Part shown: positions 17,749 to 28,524 of the stretch, one piece after another
Layout: each line of letters begins with the position of its first letter
Position numbering within the stretch: the stretch's first letter is position 1
NCBI RefSeq assembly: GCF_000372725.1
Contig: NW_005201792.1
Location: 165,452 to 229,451, forward strand
Direction of reading: 5' to 3'
Source of the DNA: Emiliania huxleyi CCMP1516
Lineage: Eukaryota > Haptophyta > Isochrysidales > Noelaerhabdaceae
DNA length: 64,000 nucleotides
The notes under the pieces: model-generated
What the model saw: only the letters and a program-made list of their open reading frames with translations
Told to the model about the DNA's origin: nothing
Database searches by the model: none
Program-made: the position numbers and the translations under genes

Positions 17749-18934
17749 GGGGGGAGAGAGAGGGAAGAGAGAGAGGGAGGAGAGAGGCCCGCCGGTAAAT
17801 TCGCAGCAGTGCTGCCAGCGAGGCGCATTCTCGTTGTCGCGCGTGGCCGTGCGGCAGACGCCGTCGGCAGAGGCGGTCCCGCCGGCCGCTTTGACGAGCG
17901 GGTCAGCGAGCTTGTGCAGGTCTTGCAGCAGCTCCTCCTGCAGGGTGGCGGAGAGGGAGGCACGGTCGGGGGCGGTGGAGGGGCCGGGGAGAGCGGGGTG
18001 CGGTGGGGCGGGAGGGGCGGGAGGGGCGGGGTGCGGCGGGGCGGGCGAGGAGAGGAGTGGGAAGAGTGTTCGGACGTGTCCCTCGCCTGCAGGTTCTCGG
18101 CGAGCATCTTCCACTCGAACCCGCTACTCGGCTTGTCTGCCAGAGTCACCTGCCGGCGGGGGCGGTGGGGCCGAGGCGGGAGTCACGCCCTCCCGTCTCC
18201 AGCGCGGCCGGCGGATGGACAGCGCGGTGGGCGGGTGGGTGGGGAGGGGCGGCGGCGAGGCAGCAGCAAGGGGGCTCGCGGCGCGGGCGAGAGAGGAAGA
18301 GTGTGTGTGCATCGGACGCCTTGGCCCACGCGTCCGGCTTGAGGTCGTTGCCGCTGAGCGGGAAGAAGTCTGCATCCGGCAGGTCGATCGCAGACTGCAC
18401 GCAGATGAAGCGGCGCGCGGGCGGCGGCGGCGGCGGCGGAGGCGGCAGCGGCGGCAGCGGCGGCGGCGGGTTGGCAGCGACGGACACGGTGAGCAGCGAG
18501 GGCTTGCCGGTGGAGTCCAATGGCACCTTGCCGTCGATCTGGAGCTCGAGGTCAAAGGTGCCTTCGACGTCGGCGAGGCGGAAGCCAGACGAGCCGAGAT
18601 AGTCGCCGTACCACTTGACGTTCTCCGCATCAAACACAGAGAACCAAAAGTAGCCGTCCGCCTGAGACTCGCTCACCTGGCAGCAGGCGGGCTCCGAGTA
18701 CTGTCCGTTCTGCTTGACCCTTTTCCAGAGCGGATTCTGCTTGTTTGGAATGTACTCGCTGTGGCACAGCTCTTCTCCGTCCACCTCGACCTTCACCCAT
18801 GGGTCGGGCGCCGGGTCTTTGGGAAGCTGGTCGGTGTACGGCAGGTTTTTGGCACCGATCACACAGACCTCGCGCCACGCAGCGGCCGGAACCAGCGCCA
18901 GGCCGAACGCCAGAATGGCGGCTCGACCGCGCAT
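16473..18934 (-). CDS. Secreted/type I membrane protein with C2-like domains and a Cys-rich motif (580 aa)
   Basis: Six exons join in frame: 18320-18934, 18087-18149, 17793-17937, 17502-17609, 17037-17446, 16473-16874. A signal peptide (RAAILAFGLALVPAAA) precedes a C2-like domain (REVCVIGAKNLPYTD, then DPWVKVEVDG and FDLELQIDGKVPL) and a poly-Pro linker. A second C2-like module split by introns follows (VQSAIDLPDADFF, then QIYVVSLFDEDALYGMSDY and HTVAIEDGYGQGKLIVYI). Next is a Cys cluster, CWDKCGGKGGPCPSFCG then ACC, ending DCPVHDW. A C-terminal transmembrane helix before RRRR completes it. All five introns begin with GC; intron 3 contains a (GA)n tract and a (CA)n tract. Role unknown; a calcium- or glycan-related surface protein is plausible. 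Confidence 0.82.
17693..17745. repeat. (GA)n microsatellite in an intron
   Basis: About 53 bases of uninterrupted GA, preceded by (CA)n at 17663-17683; both lie in the GC-AG intron between exons 3 and 4 of the C2 protein gene. Confidence 0.95.
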
Positions 18935-19399
18935 GCACGGGATACGCCGCCTCGTTTCGTGCAAAGCGCCGTGCCTCGATGGACTAACACGTCCTTGGGT
19001 GATGCAGTGATCCGCTTTAAAGTGTGTTTTTCTTTTCCGCAAAAGAAAGGGAAAGGGAAAGGGAGTTGAGAGAACGACGAGAGTGCACTTTGAATGCCGT
19101 GGGGCTCCTGCCTGGGTCCTGCCCGTGAGAGAGAGAGAGAGATTTTCAATACCAAACAACTCTAACACTCACGTTTTTGTTGCCCGTGTGTCCGGGTGTG
19201 GAGAGGATGCGGACGGGAAGAGACGTAGAGCACGCCCGGGAGCCCCGAGGTGGGCGACGGGGCTAGCACCACACGACACTCCTCTCCTTAAAATCACTGT
19301 GTCGTGTGGGGGGGTCGCGGCTAGCGGGTCGCGGCTCGCGCGTCGTCGCGCGGCGCGTGCCGTGCTGCCGTCCTCTCGCCGCCCCCTCTGGGGGGAGGC
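18935..19399. other. 5' flank of the C2 protein gene, no further gene
   Basis: Open frames here only extend the C2 gene upstream of its signal peptide or translate GA/GGGA runs. No distinct promoter element recognised. Confidence 0.4.
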
Positions 19400-20183
19400 G
19401 GGGGCCCCCGGAGGCACCATGCGCCGCGCAGCAGTGCGGAAACGGGGCTCCGGCTCCGTTAGTCTCCGTTAGCACCAACTTCCCGAATGATCACGGTTGA
19501 TCAGAGGGCAGATTCGGAGAGATCTCGAGGAGTACATGCAGATAGACCCTCCAATCATGAGAAACCTCCAACTTGATCGGTCGTACTGACCGCCGACAGA
19601 TCACTCCAGACAGCAGACAGGCCGACGTCTGCACGCGGCCGGCCGGGCGAGAGGCTTGACACGATCCGACCCTGCGACCCTGATGCTGCTGCTCTAGCTA
19701 TCAGACATGCGCTGCTGACTGCTGCCACAATGTGCGACCGGTGCTGGCCCACTTGGCGGCCTTCCCGGTCAGTGGTGAGGCGCAGTTCAGAGCTGTCGAT
19801 GGCGCGATGCCGCACTGGTCCCACATCGGTGACACGAGACCACCACGTTTGCCGGTCCAAGAGAGAGGCACCGGCGCTGTCCTGAGAAGGTGCATGGTCC
19901 CTCTTGACTGCCCATTAGCACGAAGCTGTGTAGGCATAGCCTCGAGAGTGCCAGCAGCTGATCCGAGGCAGTTTGTGACGCGCATTGCGTCAGAAGCGTG
20001 CACGCGCTGGAAGGACACCTTGGGCCTTCCTACTGGCCGTACGATCAGGTCGTCACTGAATGCTGAAGACTAAGGCCGCGAGCAATGCAGGCGGTCAGTT
20101 GAGCAGCATGGCACGGTCAGCAGCGCCGAAAGAGGATGTCGCAAGGCGTGATAGCATGGCCGCAAGTACGCCGAATTCCCATG
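19400..20183 (+). repeat. Dispersed repeat R1, copy 2 (complete)
   Basis: Most intact copy, with the uninterrupted target AACGGGGCTCCGG at ~19441 that proves insertion of the 1.73-kb element in copy 1. The conserved open frame here is 113 codons (19732-20073). The 3' end includes TACGCCGAATTCCCATGA, shared with copy 4. Confidence 0.85.
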
Positions 20184-20206
20184 AAAACAAAGTAATAACG
20201 CACGGG

Positions 20207-20412
20207 CCCTCAGCGGAGCTGGGAAGAGGACCGCCGCAAGCGGCGTGGCGTGGAGCGGTTGTGCATCCCTCCGGGGGCCCCTCTGCGCCGGGGAGGCGTT
20301 GTTGGAGGCTAGGACGCAAGCGTCCGTCGCCCTTTTCAAACTCGGGGCCCACTCCGCTACGCTCCGACCCGAATTTGGAGGGCCTGAAAGTTTAAGGTGT
20401 TGCTGCGCAAAA
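20207..20412 (+). repeat. Dispersed repeat R2, second copy
   Basis: Close match to 1366-1575, including the GCCGGGGAGGCGTTGTTGGA block and the ending AGTTTAAGGTGTTGCTGCGC. Adjacent to R1 here but not at the first site. Confidence 0.8.
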
Positions 20413-20565
20413 GGGGTCGGACACAGGGCGCAGCTCATGCTAAGAGCTAGAAGAGGAGCTAGAGAGAACGACTACCCTGTCCCGTTATTGCGTACACCAA
20501 CACCACAAAAGCTCTCTCTCTCCTGTCCTCACTCAGAGGGGGGTCACAACTACCAAGTCCCTCGA

Positions 20566-20965
20566 CTAGCTGCCACAGGGCGCAGCTGCCACAGGGCGCA
20601 GCTGGAGACGCTCTCCCTCAATCGGCATCCACCCCCACCCGCTCCAGCCCCACTTCTGCTGCCGAGAGAGCTGAATCGAAGCAAGCGAGCCATTGCATCT
20701 TGGCGTGCTCCTGGAGCGCGGCTTTCTGCTTGGCGGCAACGAGCACGGCGGAGTCGGCGTCGTAGCGCGCATCGTTCCCGCTCATCGCCCATTCCTCCCA
20801 CGTGACGTGTGTCGGCCGCGATTCGATGTCGCCACCTTCATCGCCAACGAGGACTCCCTCGACTGCAGGGGGCTCCGGCGCGGGGAGGGACTCCGCCTGC
20901 TGCGCTGGCCGACCGCGCCCTCCTCCTCCATGGGCTCGATCCGATTCCGCAGCGTGTCGTCCCCA
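20566..20965 (-). CDS. Possible coding fragment, unknown
   Basis: A minus-strand frame stays open for ~130 codons with more balanced composition than its neighbours (HVTWEEWAMSGNDARYDADS, then AAKQKAALQEHAKMQW). No start codon, intron pattern or family is evident. It could be an exon or gene remnant. Confidence 0.25.
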
Positions 20966-21488
20966 GCGGCGGTACTGCGCGGGAGGCGGCCGCGGGCACG
21001 CTGGGCTCGATCAGCGGCTTTCCCTCAGTTGCTCCGAAAGCACGGATTTGGCGGCCGTTCTTGCATCTTGGCTTCAATTTTACGAATGTCTTGGCACCAG
21101 CTGAAGGCTTGCGTCCCAGATCGCCCAGTTCGTGCACGGTATTCGGATTTTGCTATTTGTTCGTGTGGGGGTATATTGCAGATTTGTCAATGGTACCGCG
21201 TCTGCGACGCGGGCGCCTTGCGAGCAGAGCCCTTAGGACACCCTTTATTTATATCTTGCGCGGTCAAAAATCGCGCAAAAAAGAAAAATCAAAAAAATCG
21301 GCGCCTGCGGCGGGCCGCTGGGGGACCCCATCTCCCCCCCGCATGGGTACCCCCTAGGGCCCTCGCCTCCCCCCAGAGGCCGCCCCATGGCCCATCTCCC
21401 AATCCCTCCCATGGAGGATGGAGATTGTCTGTCTTCCCGGTTTCTTTCTTTTTAAGACTCTTATACTTACCCAAGAGCAGCAGCTCCG

Positions 21489-24188
21489 TCAACTCGCGGC
21501 GGCGCCGCTCGCCGCCCGCTTCGCGGCCCCCTGCTTGCCCGCGACCCGCCTCTCGGCGGGGTCGAACCCGCCGTCGGTGGCGAGCGGGTCGTAGACGGCC
21601 CACGACGGCGTCGGGGCCGCGTACTCGGCGGCGGTGAACTCGGTGCCGTTGGCCTGCCAGTCTTGGTACAGGTCGAAGAAGCGCTCGTAGTCGATCCACG
21701 TGTGCCACACGCCGTCGCGGCAAAACGCGTCGGCGGCGATCAGGACGCAGTTGGAGTGGGCGTGCTCGGACGCGATGGTGTAGCCGGGGCCGGCGGCGGC
21801 GGCGAGCCGCTCGCAGTAGGCGCGCACCTCGTGGTGGAAGGGGCACTCCTTGATGGTTAGGGGCGACGCCTGTGGACCCACGGGGCCGGTGTGAGCAGGA
21901 GACGTGGAGAAGAGGCGCGGTCGACTCGTGCGCGAGGGGCGAGGCCTTCGAGTCGCCGCAGTAGGTGACGCCCTTGACCTCGATCAGGTCCGGCGCGCCG
22001 CGCCGCACCAGCTCCGCGTACGCGTCGAGCTCGGAGTCGTTCCAGCCGTTGACGAGCGTCAGCCGGAAGACCGTGCGCTGCCTATGCACTCGCGCCTCAT
22101 CGTCAGTCGCTGTCACCCGTCGGGAGCGTGGCCGGAAGAGCGTGCGCGTGCCGCTTGCGCGCGAGCAGGCCGACGCACTCGTTGAACCGCTCCCAAAAGT
22201 CGGAGAAGAGCGGCCGGTCCACCGCCTTGAGCTGCTCGCGCGTGGGCGCGTCGATGGAGATGTAGAGCTGCGTGCACGGAACGAGCTGCTCCATCTCCTT
22301 GGGGAACTGCGCGTTGGTCACCATGAAGGTGGAGATGCGGCGCCGGTGCAGCTCCGCGAGAAACGCGTTGATGCGCGGGTAGATGATCGGCTCGCCGACC
22401 AGCGAGAGGGCGCAGTGGCGGACGCGCCGGAGGGCGTCCTCGAGCCGCTCGGGCAGGATGCCTACCCGCGCTCCACCTCGGTCCACCCCGGCCCAGCCTC
22501 GGCCAGCCTCGGCCAGCCTCGTCCCGTCTCGTCCCATCTCAATCCCGCGTCGTCTCGAGCCGCTCTCTCTCTGGGGGGGGGGGGGGGTAGTGCCTGGCAC
22601 GCCGCGCAGCGACTTGACCATCTTGAGGTGCTCACGCTCGAAGCCCTCGACGAGCTCGTGCGGGTCGTCGACCTCCCAGCGGAAGGAGGTGCCGACCGGG
22701 TTGTCGTGGTGCCGCCAGCAAAAGACGCACTTGTTTGCGCACGCGAGGGACGGTGTCGCCTCCATGCACGAGTACGAGGCGATGCCTATCAGATACTACT
22801 CACAGCTGCCGCACTCCGCTCGCAATCCCCTCCTCCTTCTTGCGGCCAGCAGGCGGGCGGGGAGGAGGCGCCGTAGAAGGTGTGCTTGTAGCAGCCGCCC
22901 CGCCCGCGCAGCATCGCCTTTGTCCACCGGCACAGCTTGACCCCCGAGTGCGAGCCGACGATCTTGTACCCCTGCTTCGTGAGCGACTTGCGCAAAGACT
23001 CACTCACCATCTTCTTGCGACCCTCGCCTGGAGCGCGAGCACGCAAGGCTTGAGGCTGCGAGCACGGCATCGCGGACCGCACTCTTGCCGACTCGCGGAC
23101 TCTTGCCAACCGCTACGCGCTGCGTGTCGTCTCGCGCTCGCTCTTCCACAACGGCGCTGTGCGAGGCATACGTCGCACATCTAGAGCCCCCTCGCCGCCG
23201 GCCGCCGCCGCGCGCTTGCTCATCCGCGCGCCCAGGTCCTCGACGTCCACCAGGCCGCCTATCAGCCAGCCATTCATCCATCCCTTCGCAGAGCCTCGCA
23301 GGGACGCGCCCTCCGCTTGCACTGTGGTGGACCGCTGTCCGACAGCCCGCCCTGATCTGCATCCTCCTCCTCCCCGTCCTCCTCCCCCTCCCCCTCGTCC
23401 TCCTCGTCCCCGTTCTCGTCCTCCAGGCCGACGGCGCGGCCATCCTGCCCGCCCGCCGCCTGCTCCGCCCCCGCGCTCCCATCCCGCGCCGCCCCCCGCT
23501 TTGCCGCAGCGTCTGCGCCGCTTCGCGGCCTCGCCGCCGCCGCCAAGCTCGGGACCGCGCGCGCGCTCCACTCGCCAAACTGCTCCGAGAGCCGGTTGTC
23601 GATGTCGTCGCCCCAGCAGGAGCGGGCGACCCGCACCCCCCCGAGCCGCCGGATCGACCCGTCCAGCCGCCGCGCCGCCGCGTTGAAGTCGCGGCGCGGG
23701 TACTCGGAGTTGCCGCACCCAAACACGCTGAATCGCAGCGAGCGCAGGTCGAGATCAGTGCCGCGAAAGTCTGCGGCGGCGCTGGCGAGCGAGTCCACCG
23801 CCGCTTCGCACCCCGGGGGCGGCACGCCGCCCTCGTACGTGGCGATGACAAACGCGGCGCACTCCAGCGATGTGAGGCCGTCCGTGTCGTACCCGATGAG
23901 GCTCACCGTCTCGGCGGCGACGCCCGCCTCGCGCAGCGCGGCGGCCAGCCGCTCGGCGAGCCGGCGGCTGCCGCCCTTGAGCGTGCCGTAAAACACGACC
24001 ACCGGCTGCCTGCCACTGGCGGGTCGGCCGGCGGCGGCGGCAGCGCTGCTGTCGGCCGCTGATGCTGCAGCGCTGGCCTCGGGCGGGGACGGAGCGGCCC
24101 CAAAGATGACGTACACGAGGGTGAGAGCAAATATCGAGAGAGCGGCTAGGAGGGGTGCGGGCAGCAAATCGAGGCGGAGCAGGCTCAT
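21489..24188 (-). CDS. TYW1: tRNA 4-demethylwyosine synthase TYW1
   Basis: Radical-SAM enzyme building the tricyclic wyosine base at position 37 of tRNA-Phe. Seven exons join in frame to 691 aa: 23351-24188, 23196-23258, 22872-23027, 22594-22785, 22152-22461, 21946-22081, 21489-21869. Order: an N-terminal transmembrane helix (LLAALSIFALTLVYVIFG); a flavodoxin domain (VVVFYGTLKGGSRRLAERLA, then FVIATYEGG and VFGCGNSEYP); an acidic linker; the conserved KQGYKIVGSHSGVKLCRWTK; the cluster motif CANKCVFCWRHHDNP (CxxxCxxC); EPIIYPRINAFLAELH; and the C-terminal HTWIDYERFFDL. Length matches the eukaryotic flavodoxin-fused form. All six introns begin with GC, and most repeat their first bases at the next exon start. 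The helix suggests ER anchoring. Confidence 0.96.
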
Positions 24189-24372
24189 CAGGTGGCCAGG
24201 TGGCGCGCCCGGCAGCCGTGCAGCGCGTGTCTTTGAGAAAAGAAAACGATTCCGCGCCCGAAAAATTCTTCATCAACTGCGCCCACACGTCGAAACAACT
24301 ACCATGGAGACAACTCCCATGGTCCATGCCACACTACTTCTGTAACGCCGCTGCAGGCACGACGCGCCGCGC

Positions 24373-25301
24373 TCACTCGTCCTCGGCCGAGATTGCGATC
24401 AGGTGCATCTCGGGGCGCGGGAAGAAGGGCAGCGCCTTGAGGCCGTACTGGCCGCAGTGGAGCGGCACCTGCCGGCCGGCGGGCGCGGGGAGCGTTGGGG
24501 GCTAGGCAAAGGGGCAAACGGCGGCTGGCGAGCGAGGGTCAGGTGGGGGCGGCGCCTGCATGCCAGAGTGCTCGGTGCCGCGGCAGATTGCGGAGGCGCT
24601 AAAGTCGAGCTCGTCTCGGACCGCTCTCACCAGGTCGCCCAGCGTGAGCTCGGCCGAGAGCTGCAGCGAGCCGAGCAGCGCCTGCGACGCCGCGACGCGC
24701 ACGCGGTGTTGGGGCACACGGCGCACGCACCTCTCCCGCGAGTGCCGCGCCGAGAGCGCGCGCGCTCTCTCTCTTCTCTCTGCGCCTCATCGCAGCACTC
24801 GGTGTGGTACACCATGAGCTCGCGCTTCCCAGTGCTGCCGAGCGAGGCGGCGAGCCCCTCCACCGAGAGGACCGGCCGCGCGCCGCCGCCGCGACCCGCT
24901 CTGCTCGTCTCACCGCGCTCTGGAGCGCCGTTGCTCGATGCGGGCCGGCCGCTGCCGTCGCCACTGCCGTCGCCACTGCCGTCGCCGTCTGGGTCGTGCG
25001 AGGTGAGGTCGTGGATCCGCTCTGGCCCCGGCCGCCCTCTATCTACCACCCGCGCGCCGCCTTCGACTAGCAGCGCATGCACCAGCGGGTCCGTCTCTCC
25101 GGCGTCGCGTGCGCTGGCGTGCGAGGCTGGCGCGAGCAGCTCGGTGAGAGCAGGGTTGGCGCGCGCGGCCAGCGAGCGGAAGCAGCCGCAGCGTGGCAGG
25201 CCAGCGACGAGGACCGGCTCGCCAGGCAGGCCGTCCAGCCGCATCACCGGCCCGACGCAGCCGCACTCCCGGCAGTGGCTTCTCGGCGAAGCGGGCTCCA
25301 T
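24373..25301 (-). CDS. Unknown conserved-looking protein (257 aa)
   Basis: Exons 24799-25301, 24556-24730 and 24373-24468 join in frame. The N-terminus has a Cys cluster (CRECGCVGPVM, then LPRCGCF). The centre is Asp/Gly/Ser-rich with GDGSGDGSGDGSG. The C-terminal half is ordered: RVRVAASQALLGSLQLSAEL, TLGDLVRAVRDELDFSA, then VPLHCGQYGLKALPFFPRP and a terminal AISAEDE. The TLGDLV segment is reminiscent of beta-grasp domains, but I do not assign a family. Intron 1 is GT-AG, intron 2 GC-AG. It is separated from the TYW1 start by ~185 bp; both genes run on the minus strand. Confidence 0.7.
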
Positions 25302-25604
25302 ACGTGTGTACACACTGGCGAGGTACTTCCAGCCTGCTGTGAAAACAGGTGACCAGTCTCGCCGAGGCTCGCCCCAGCACTCTCGGGTTGACTCGGCCAG
25401 ACTAAAACCTCGAGAGGCGTGGGAGTACCTCGCCAGTGTACACATAAATTTTTTTCCAACAATATACCTAATATATTCAGTCCCTGCATGCACGCGGTGC
25501 TCTTCTTTATTTCTTGGAAAGAAAAATAATCTTCAAAGTTTCCCGGTAATCTGCTCGGGGCGGCGGCTGGTCCCCCGGTCAGTTGCAACCGTGTGCCGAA
25601 ATAG
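25302..25604. other. Intergenic, no gene seen
   Basis: It contains the 5' flank of the 257-aa gene and an AT-richer patch near 25441-25500. Two ~45-bp blocks around 25309-25345 and 25409-25445 read alike in opposite orientation (ACACTGGCGAGGTAC and GTACCTCGCCAGTGT), a possible foldback of ~135 bp. Confidence 0.45.
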
Positions 25605-26183
25605 ATGCTCGCGGGCAACCAGCGGGCCTCGCTGCTCTTGCTCATCGAGCAGAGCGCGACTCGCGCCGACACAACGTTGCGTCGCGAGCGGGCGGCAACG
25701 AGCCTCCAGGCTTGTGAGCGAGGGAGGGTCGCCCGCGCCCGCGTCGCTTCGCCTGTGAGTCAGCGGCAGGTGCGGATTTCCGTCTCGCCTGGGACCTTTG
25801 CAGCGGCGCCTGCGACCCCGTCAGCGACCTCTGCAGCGGCGCCTGCGACGTCGGTAGCCCCTGCAGCGGCAGCCTGGACGGCGGCTGCCCCGACAGCAGC
25901 GGCGGTTCCCGCCACCACCGTCTGCACCACCGTCGCAGACAGGGCGAAGCTGGCTCACCTGGAAGTTGTGACGAAGCTGGCTACCCTGGAGTGGTGGTGC
26001 TTCGGCACGCCCTACACTGCCTTCCGCGAATCGAAGACGCAGAGGGTCAGCACCGTGGCCACCCCTCGCACGGCAGGGGGGAACCGCTCGCGGGTGGCTG
26101 CCCCCGACGCCACCGGCGACGACGACGAGATGCCGCGCTTCCTCCATGACGCAGAGGCGCAGCTTCGCCAGTTCCAAGTGTGA
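25605..26183 (+). CDS. Hypothetical protein (192 aa)
   Basis: Uninterrupted frame. The N-terminal third is basic/helical, the centre an Ala/Pro/Thr-rich stretch, and the C-terminus shows more specific composition (LEWWCFGTPYTAF, then DDDEMPRFLHDAEAQLRQF). No family recognised. It could be a real intronless gene or a transposon-derived ORF. Confidence 0.4.
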   Translation: MLAGNQRASLLLLIEQSATRADTTLRRERAATSLQACERGRVARARVASPVSQRQVRISVSPGTFAAAPATPSATSAAAPATSVAPAAAAWTAAAPTAAAVPATTVCTTVADRAKLAHLEVVTKLATLEWWCFGTPYTAFRESKTQRVSTVATPRTAGGNRSRVAAPDATGDDDEMPRFLHDAEAQLRQFQV

Positions 26184-27246
26184 GGTGGTCACCCCTTCAT
26201 CCAGCAGCGCTCGGCGCCGGCGGTCCCGTGCTCTCCAAACAAACTGTGCACAGGACCCCTACTCTCAGGGGTCGTGATCTGTGCGTACCTGTCTCTGTCT
26301 CTCGGTCTGCGGTAAGTACGGGTCTGGTCCGTCTGGTAAGGGACCTTCTTTGCCCTATTATTTTGTATACAGGGAAAACATTTTTCTTGAAAAACTGCTA
26401 AACGGCAACGCGCACAGTTTTATAAAATAATAAAAGTTTTCCCATTTCCGAAAACGGTAAGATGCATAAGAGGACGCGGGAAATACCTCCAAATAACACA
26501 ATATGAGAAAATAACTCGAGGTGCAGGGGCCACCACCGTCCACGGTTCAGAGGCTCGGATGTTCTCTTCTCCTTAGACGAGCTTAGTCGCGACCCCGACG
26601 CCGAGGAAGAAATAACGCACTTTCTTTTCGTTGGACGTTGCATTCTGAGTGCATCCTTTCAGTGTGCCGCCTGTGTTAGTGCCAGCACGTGCCAGTCGCA
26701 GTCCGCGCCTGTGTCGAGCCTGTCTGCTGTGTGAGAGAGTTGCTTGGGGGCACTTGGAGCACTTGGAGTGCAGTCAGTAACCTCACATCCAGGGCCGGGG
26801 AGCTAAGAAGCGCACCCATTGGGTTAGTTAAATTCTTCAGCAGCGTGGAATTTTGTTATCCCCCCCGCCCCCAATGAACACACCAGAAGAGGGAGGGCGA
26901 GACGATCGAGGGGTCCCGTACCATGCGGAATCATCCCAGTGCCGAACAGCGCAACAGTTAAATTCGCGCGACCAAAATAGGAGCGTCATTTTGTACCCCC
27001 TTTTCCCCTACTTCGTGGGGACCCCCCCGCCGGTCGGATACACCGTCGCAGGTGGTCTGCCCCCGAGGTGGACCGGACCCCCCCTCCGGTCGGTCGCTCT
27101 CTCGGCGACGGGAGATGTGACGACCAACCCCCCCCCCCCCCCTCGGTCGGTCGGTGTCCTTGCCGTGAGCCCCCTCAAACGCTCTCCCTCCTTCTCTCGC
27201 GAACCGCCACGGGCGGTTCAAAATCGCCGCCCGGTTTTCACTAACT
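26184..27246. other. Repeat-rich intergenic region
   Basis: 26330-26520 is an AT-rich island with the inverted pair GGGAAAAC / GTTTTCCC. 26745-26945 is repeat R3. 27000-27240 is a C-run-rich block (GACCGGACCCCCCCTCCGGTC, poly-C of ~14) resembling 29050-29220. No gene recognised. Confidence 0.5.
26745..26945 (+). repeat. Dispersed repeat R3, copy 1
   Basis: Shares ordered blocks with 43550-43790: TTGGAGCACTTGGAGTGCAG, then CCGGGGAGCTAAGAAGCGCA, a poly-C run, AACACACCAG and GGCGAGACGATCGAGGGGTC. Parts also occur at 35400-35524 and, reversed, at 60205-60270. Confidence 0.75.
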
Positions 27247-28524
27247 ATGAAAACTAGTTACGCAGCCAAGCGAGGAGACTTCTTCGCCGAGGCCCCCGCG
27301 AGCGAGCCCGACTCCACCCGGGTGCACCGGGACCCAGCTGTGAAGAGTCCGCAAGGGTCCGTGCCAAAATGGCCAAAATCGAGCCTGATTTTGCCGACTC
27401 TGCAGTGGCCGCAGGCGGTGATGGCGGACGCCGACGAGCCTCACGCGCCGGGCCCCACCTCAGACAGTACCTCCGGTGGGCTGCATCCACTCACCGCGGG
27501 GCTGCTCGCTCGCCATGATCGTCGATGTGCACCGACGGCGACCGCCCTCTCGAAGCGCCCGGCTGACTGGCCAGCCGCCGAGCAGGAGCGAGCAGCCGTT
27601 CGAATCCGCGGTGCAGCGCCGCGGATGGCGAACCTCGAGCCGGTGGAGAAGACCGCGGTCGTGTCGGACTCGTTCGGCGCCGATGCGGCGCCAGCAATTC
27701 GGGCGCGGCCGACTCGCTCCAGTTCGGCGCAGCTCGCCTTGGAGCCCACCGCGCTCTTAAATCGCCTCGAGACCATGCTCCTCGGCAACCAACCCGTCCC
27801 CGCACCCTCCAACGAGGTCAGCATCGTCGGCGAGGTCACCAACGGCATCATCATCGCCGCGAAAGCTGCCGTAAACACGCTCTTTTTGTCGCAGCGGCGC
27901 GGCGCGCTGATGGCTCTCCAGATAAAGAACCTGAAGAAGGCTGCGCTGGCGTACCTTGTGTGGGACCTACGCGGCGAGCTGGCGGGCGCGCGACTCGAGC
28001 AGGCGGTCGTGTACGGCAAGCGGCTCGAGACACACGCGAGCGGCGTGGACAAGGAGTTGGGCAAGTGCAAGCGGCGGCAGGCGGGCGCGGAGGCGCTTCT
28101 CGCTGTCGTTCCAGAAACTTTGCAGGACGTGCCGACGCCAGAGGAGCCCGCGGTCGAGGAGGAGCCGGCGGTCAAGGACCTGCCTGCCAGCGACTCCCGT
28201 CCCGACGACGCGTCTTCGGACAGCGATCGGGAAAGCGTCTTCGAACGCCGGGTGACCCGTCGGATGATCGACGCGGGCCTGAACGAGGCGCAATTCGATG
28301 ATATGCGGGACGTTTACGGGATTCAGCTCGCCCACGAGGACAAGTGCCACGAGTGTGCCAAGCTGCAGGCTCGGGCAGTGAAACTGTATGATATGCTCCT
28401 CCCGTACCTCGAGCGCGACTGGGTGCCACTGGAGGAGGCATTCCAGCGGCTCGACCTTGTAGACGCTCGTAAACGCTCGGGTACCCTGGGTCGTGGGTAT
28501 GATAGTGACATAACATACGTGTGA
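27247..28524 (+). CDS. Hypothetical protein (425 aa), intronless
   Basis: Long single frame. The N-terminal ~125 residues are low complexity. The middle has helical hydrophobic segments (GIIIAAKAAVNTLFLSQR, LKKAALAYLVWDLRGEL), then an acidic Glu/Pro/Asp stretch and a charged helical C-terminus (MIDAGLNEAQFDDMRDVYG, CHECAKLQARAVKLYDMLL). No known domain. The gene is bracketed by similar C-rich blocks at 27000-27240 and 29050-29220, so it may be the ORF of an uncharacterised mobile element. Confidence 0.5.
   Translation: MKTSYAAKRGDFFAEAPASEPDSTRVHRDPAVKSPQGSVPKWPKSSLILPTLQWPQAVMADADEPHAPGPTSDSTSGGLHPLTAGLLARHDRRCAPTATALSKRPADWPAAEQERAAVRIRGAAPRMANLEPVEKTAVVSDSFGADAAPAIRARPTRSSSAQLALEPTALLNRLETMLLGNQPVPAPSNEVSIVGEVTNGIIIAAKAAVNTLFLSQRRGALMALQIKNLKKAALAYLVWDLRGELAGARLEQAVVYGKRLETHASGVDKELGKCKRRQAGAEALLAVVPETLQDVPTPEEPAVEEEPAVKDLPASDSRPDDASSDSDRESVFERRVTRRMIDAGLNEAQFDDMRDVYGIQLAHEDKCHECAKLQARAVKLYDMLLPYLERDWVPLEEAFQRLDLVDARKRSGTLGRGYDSDITYV

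Noticed and set aside
17834-19069. 411-codon plus-strand frame
   Set aside because: It is exactly antisense to the C2 protein exons, is Arg/Gly/Ala-rich, and contains no motif; a GC-skew shadow.
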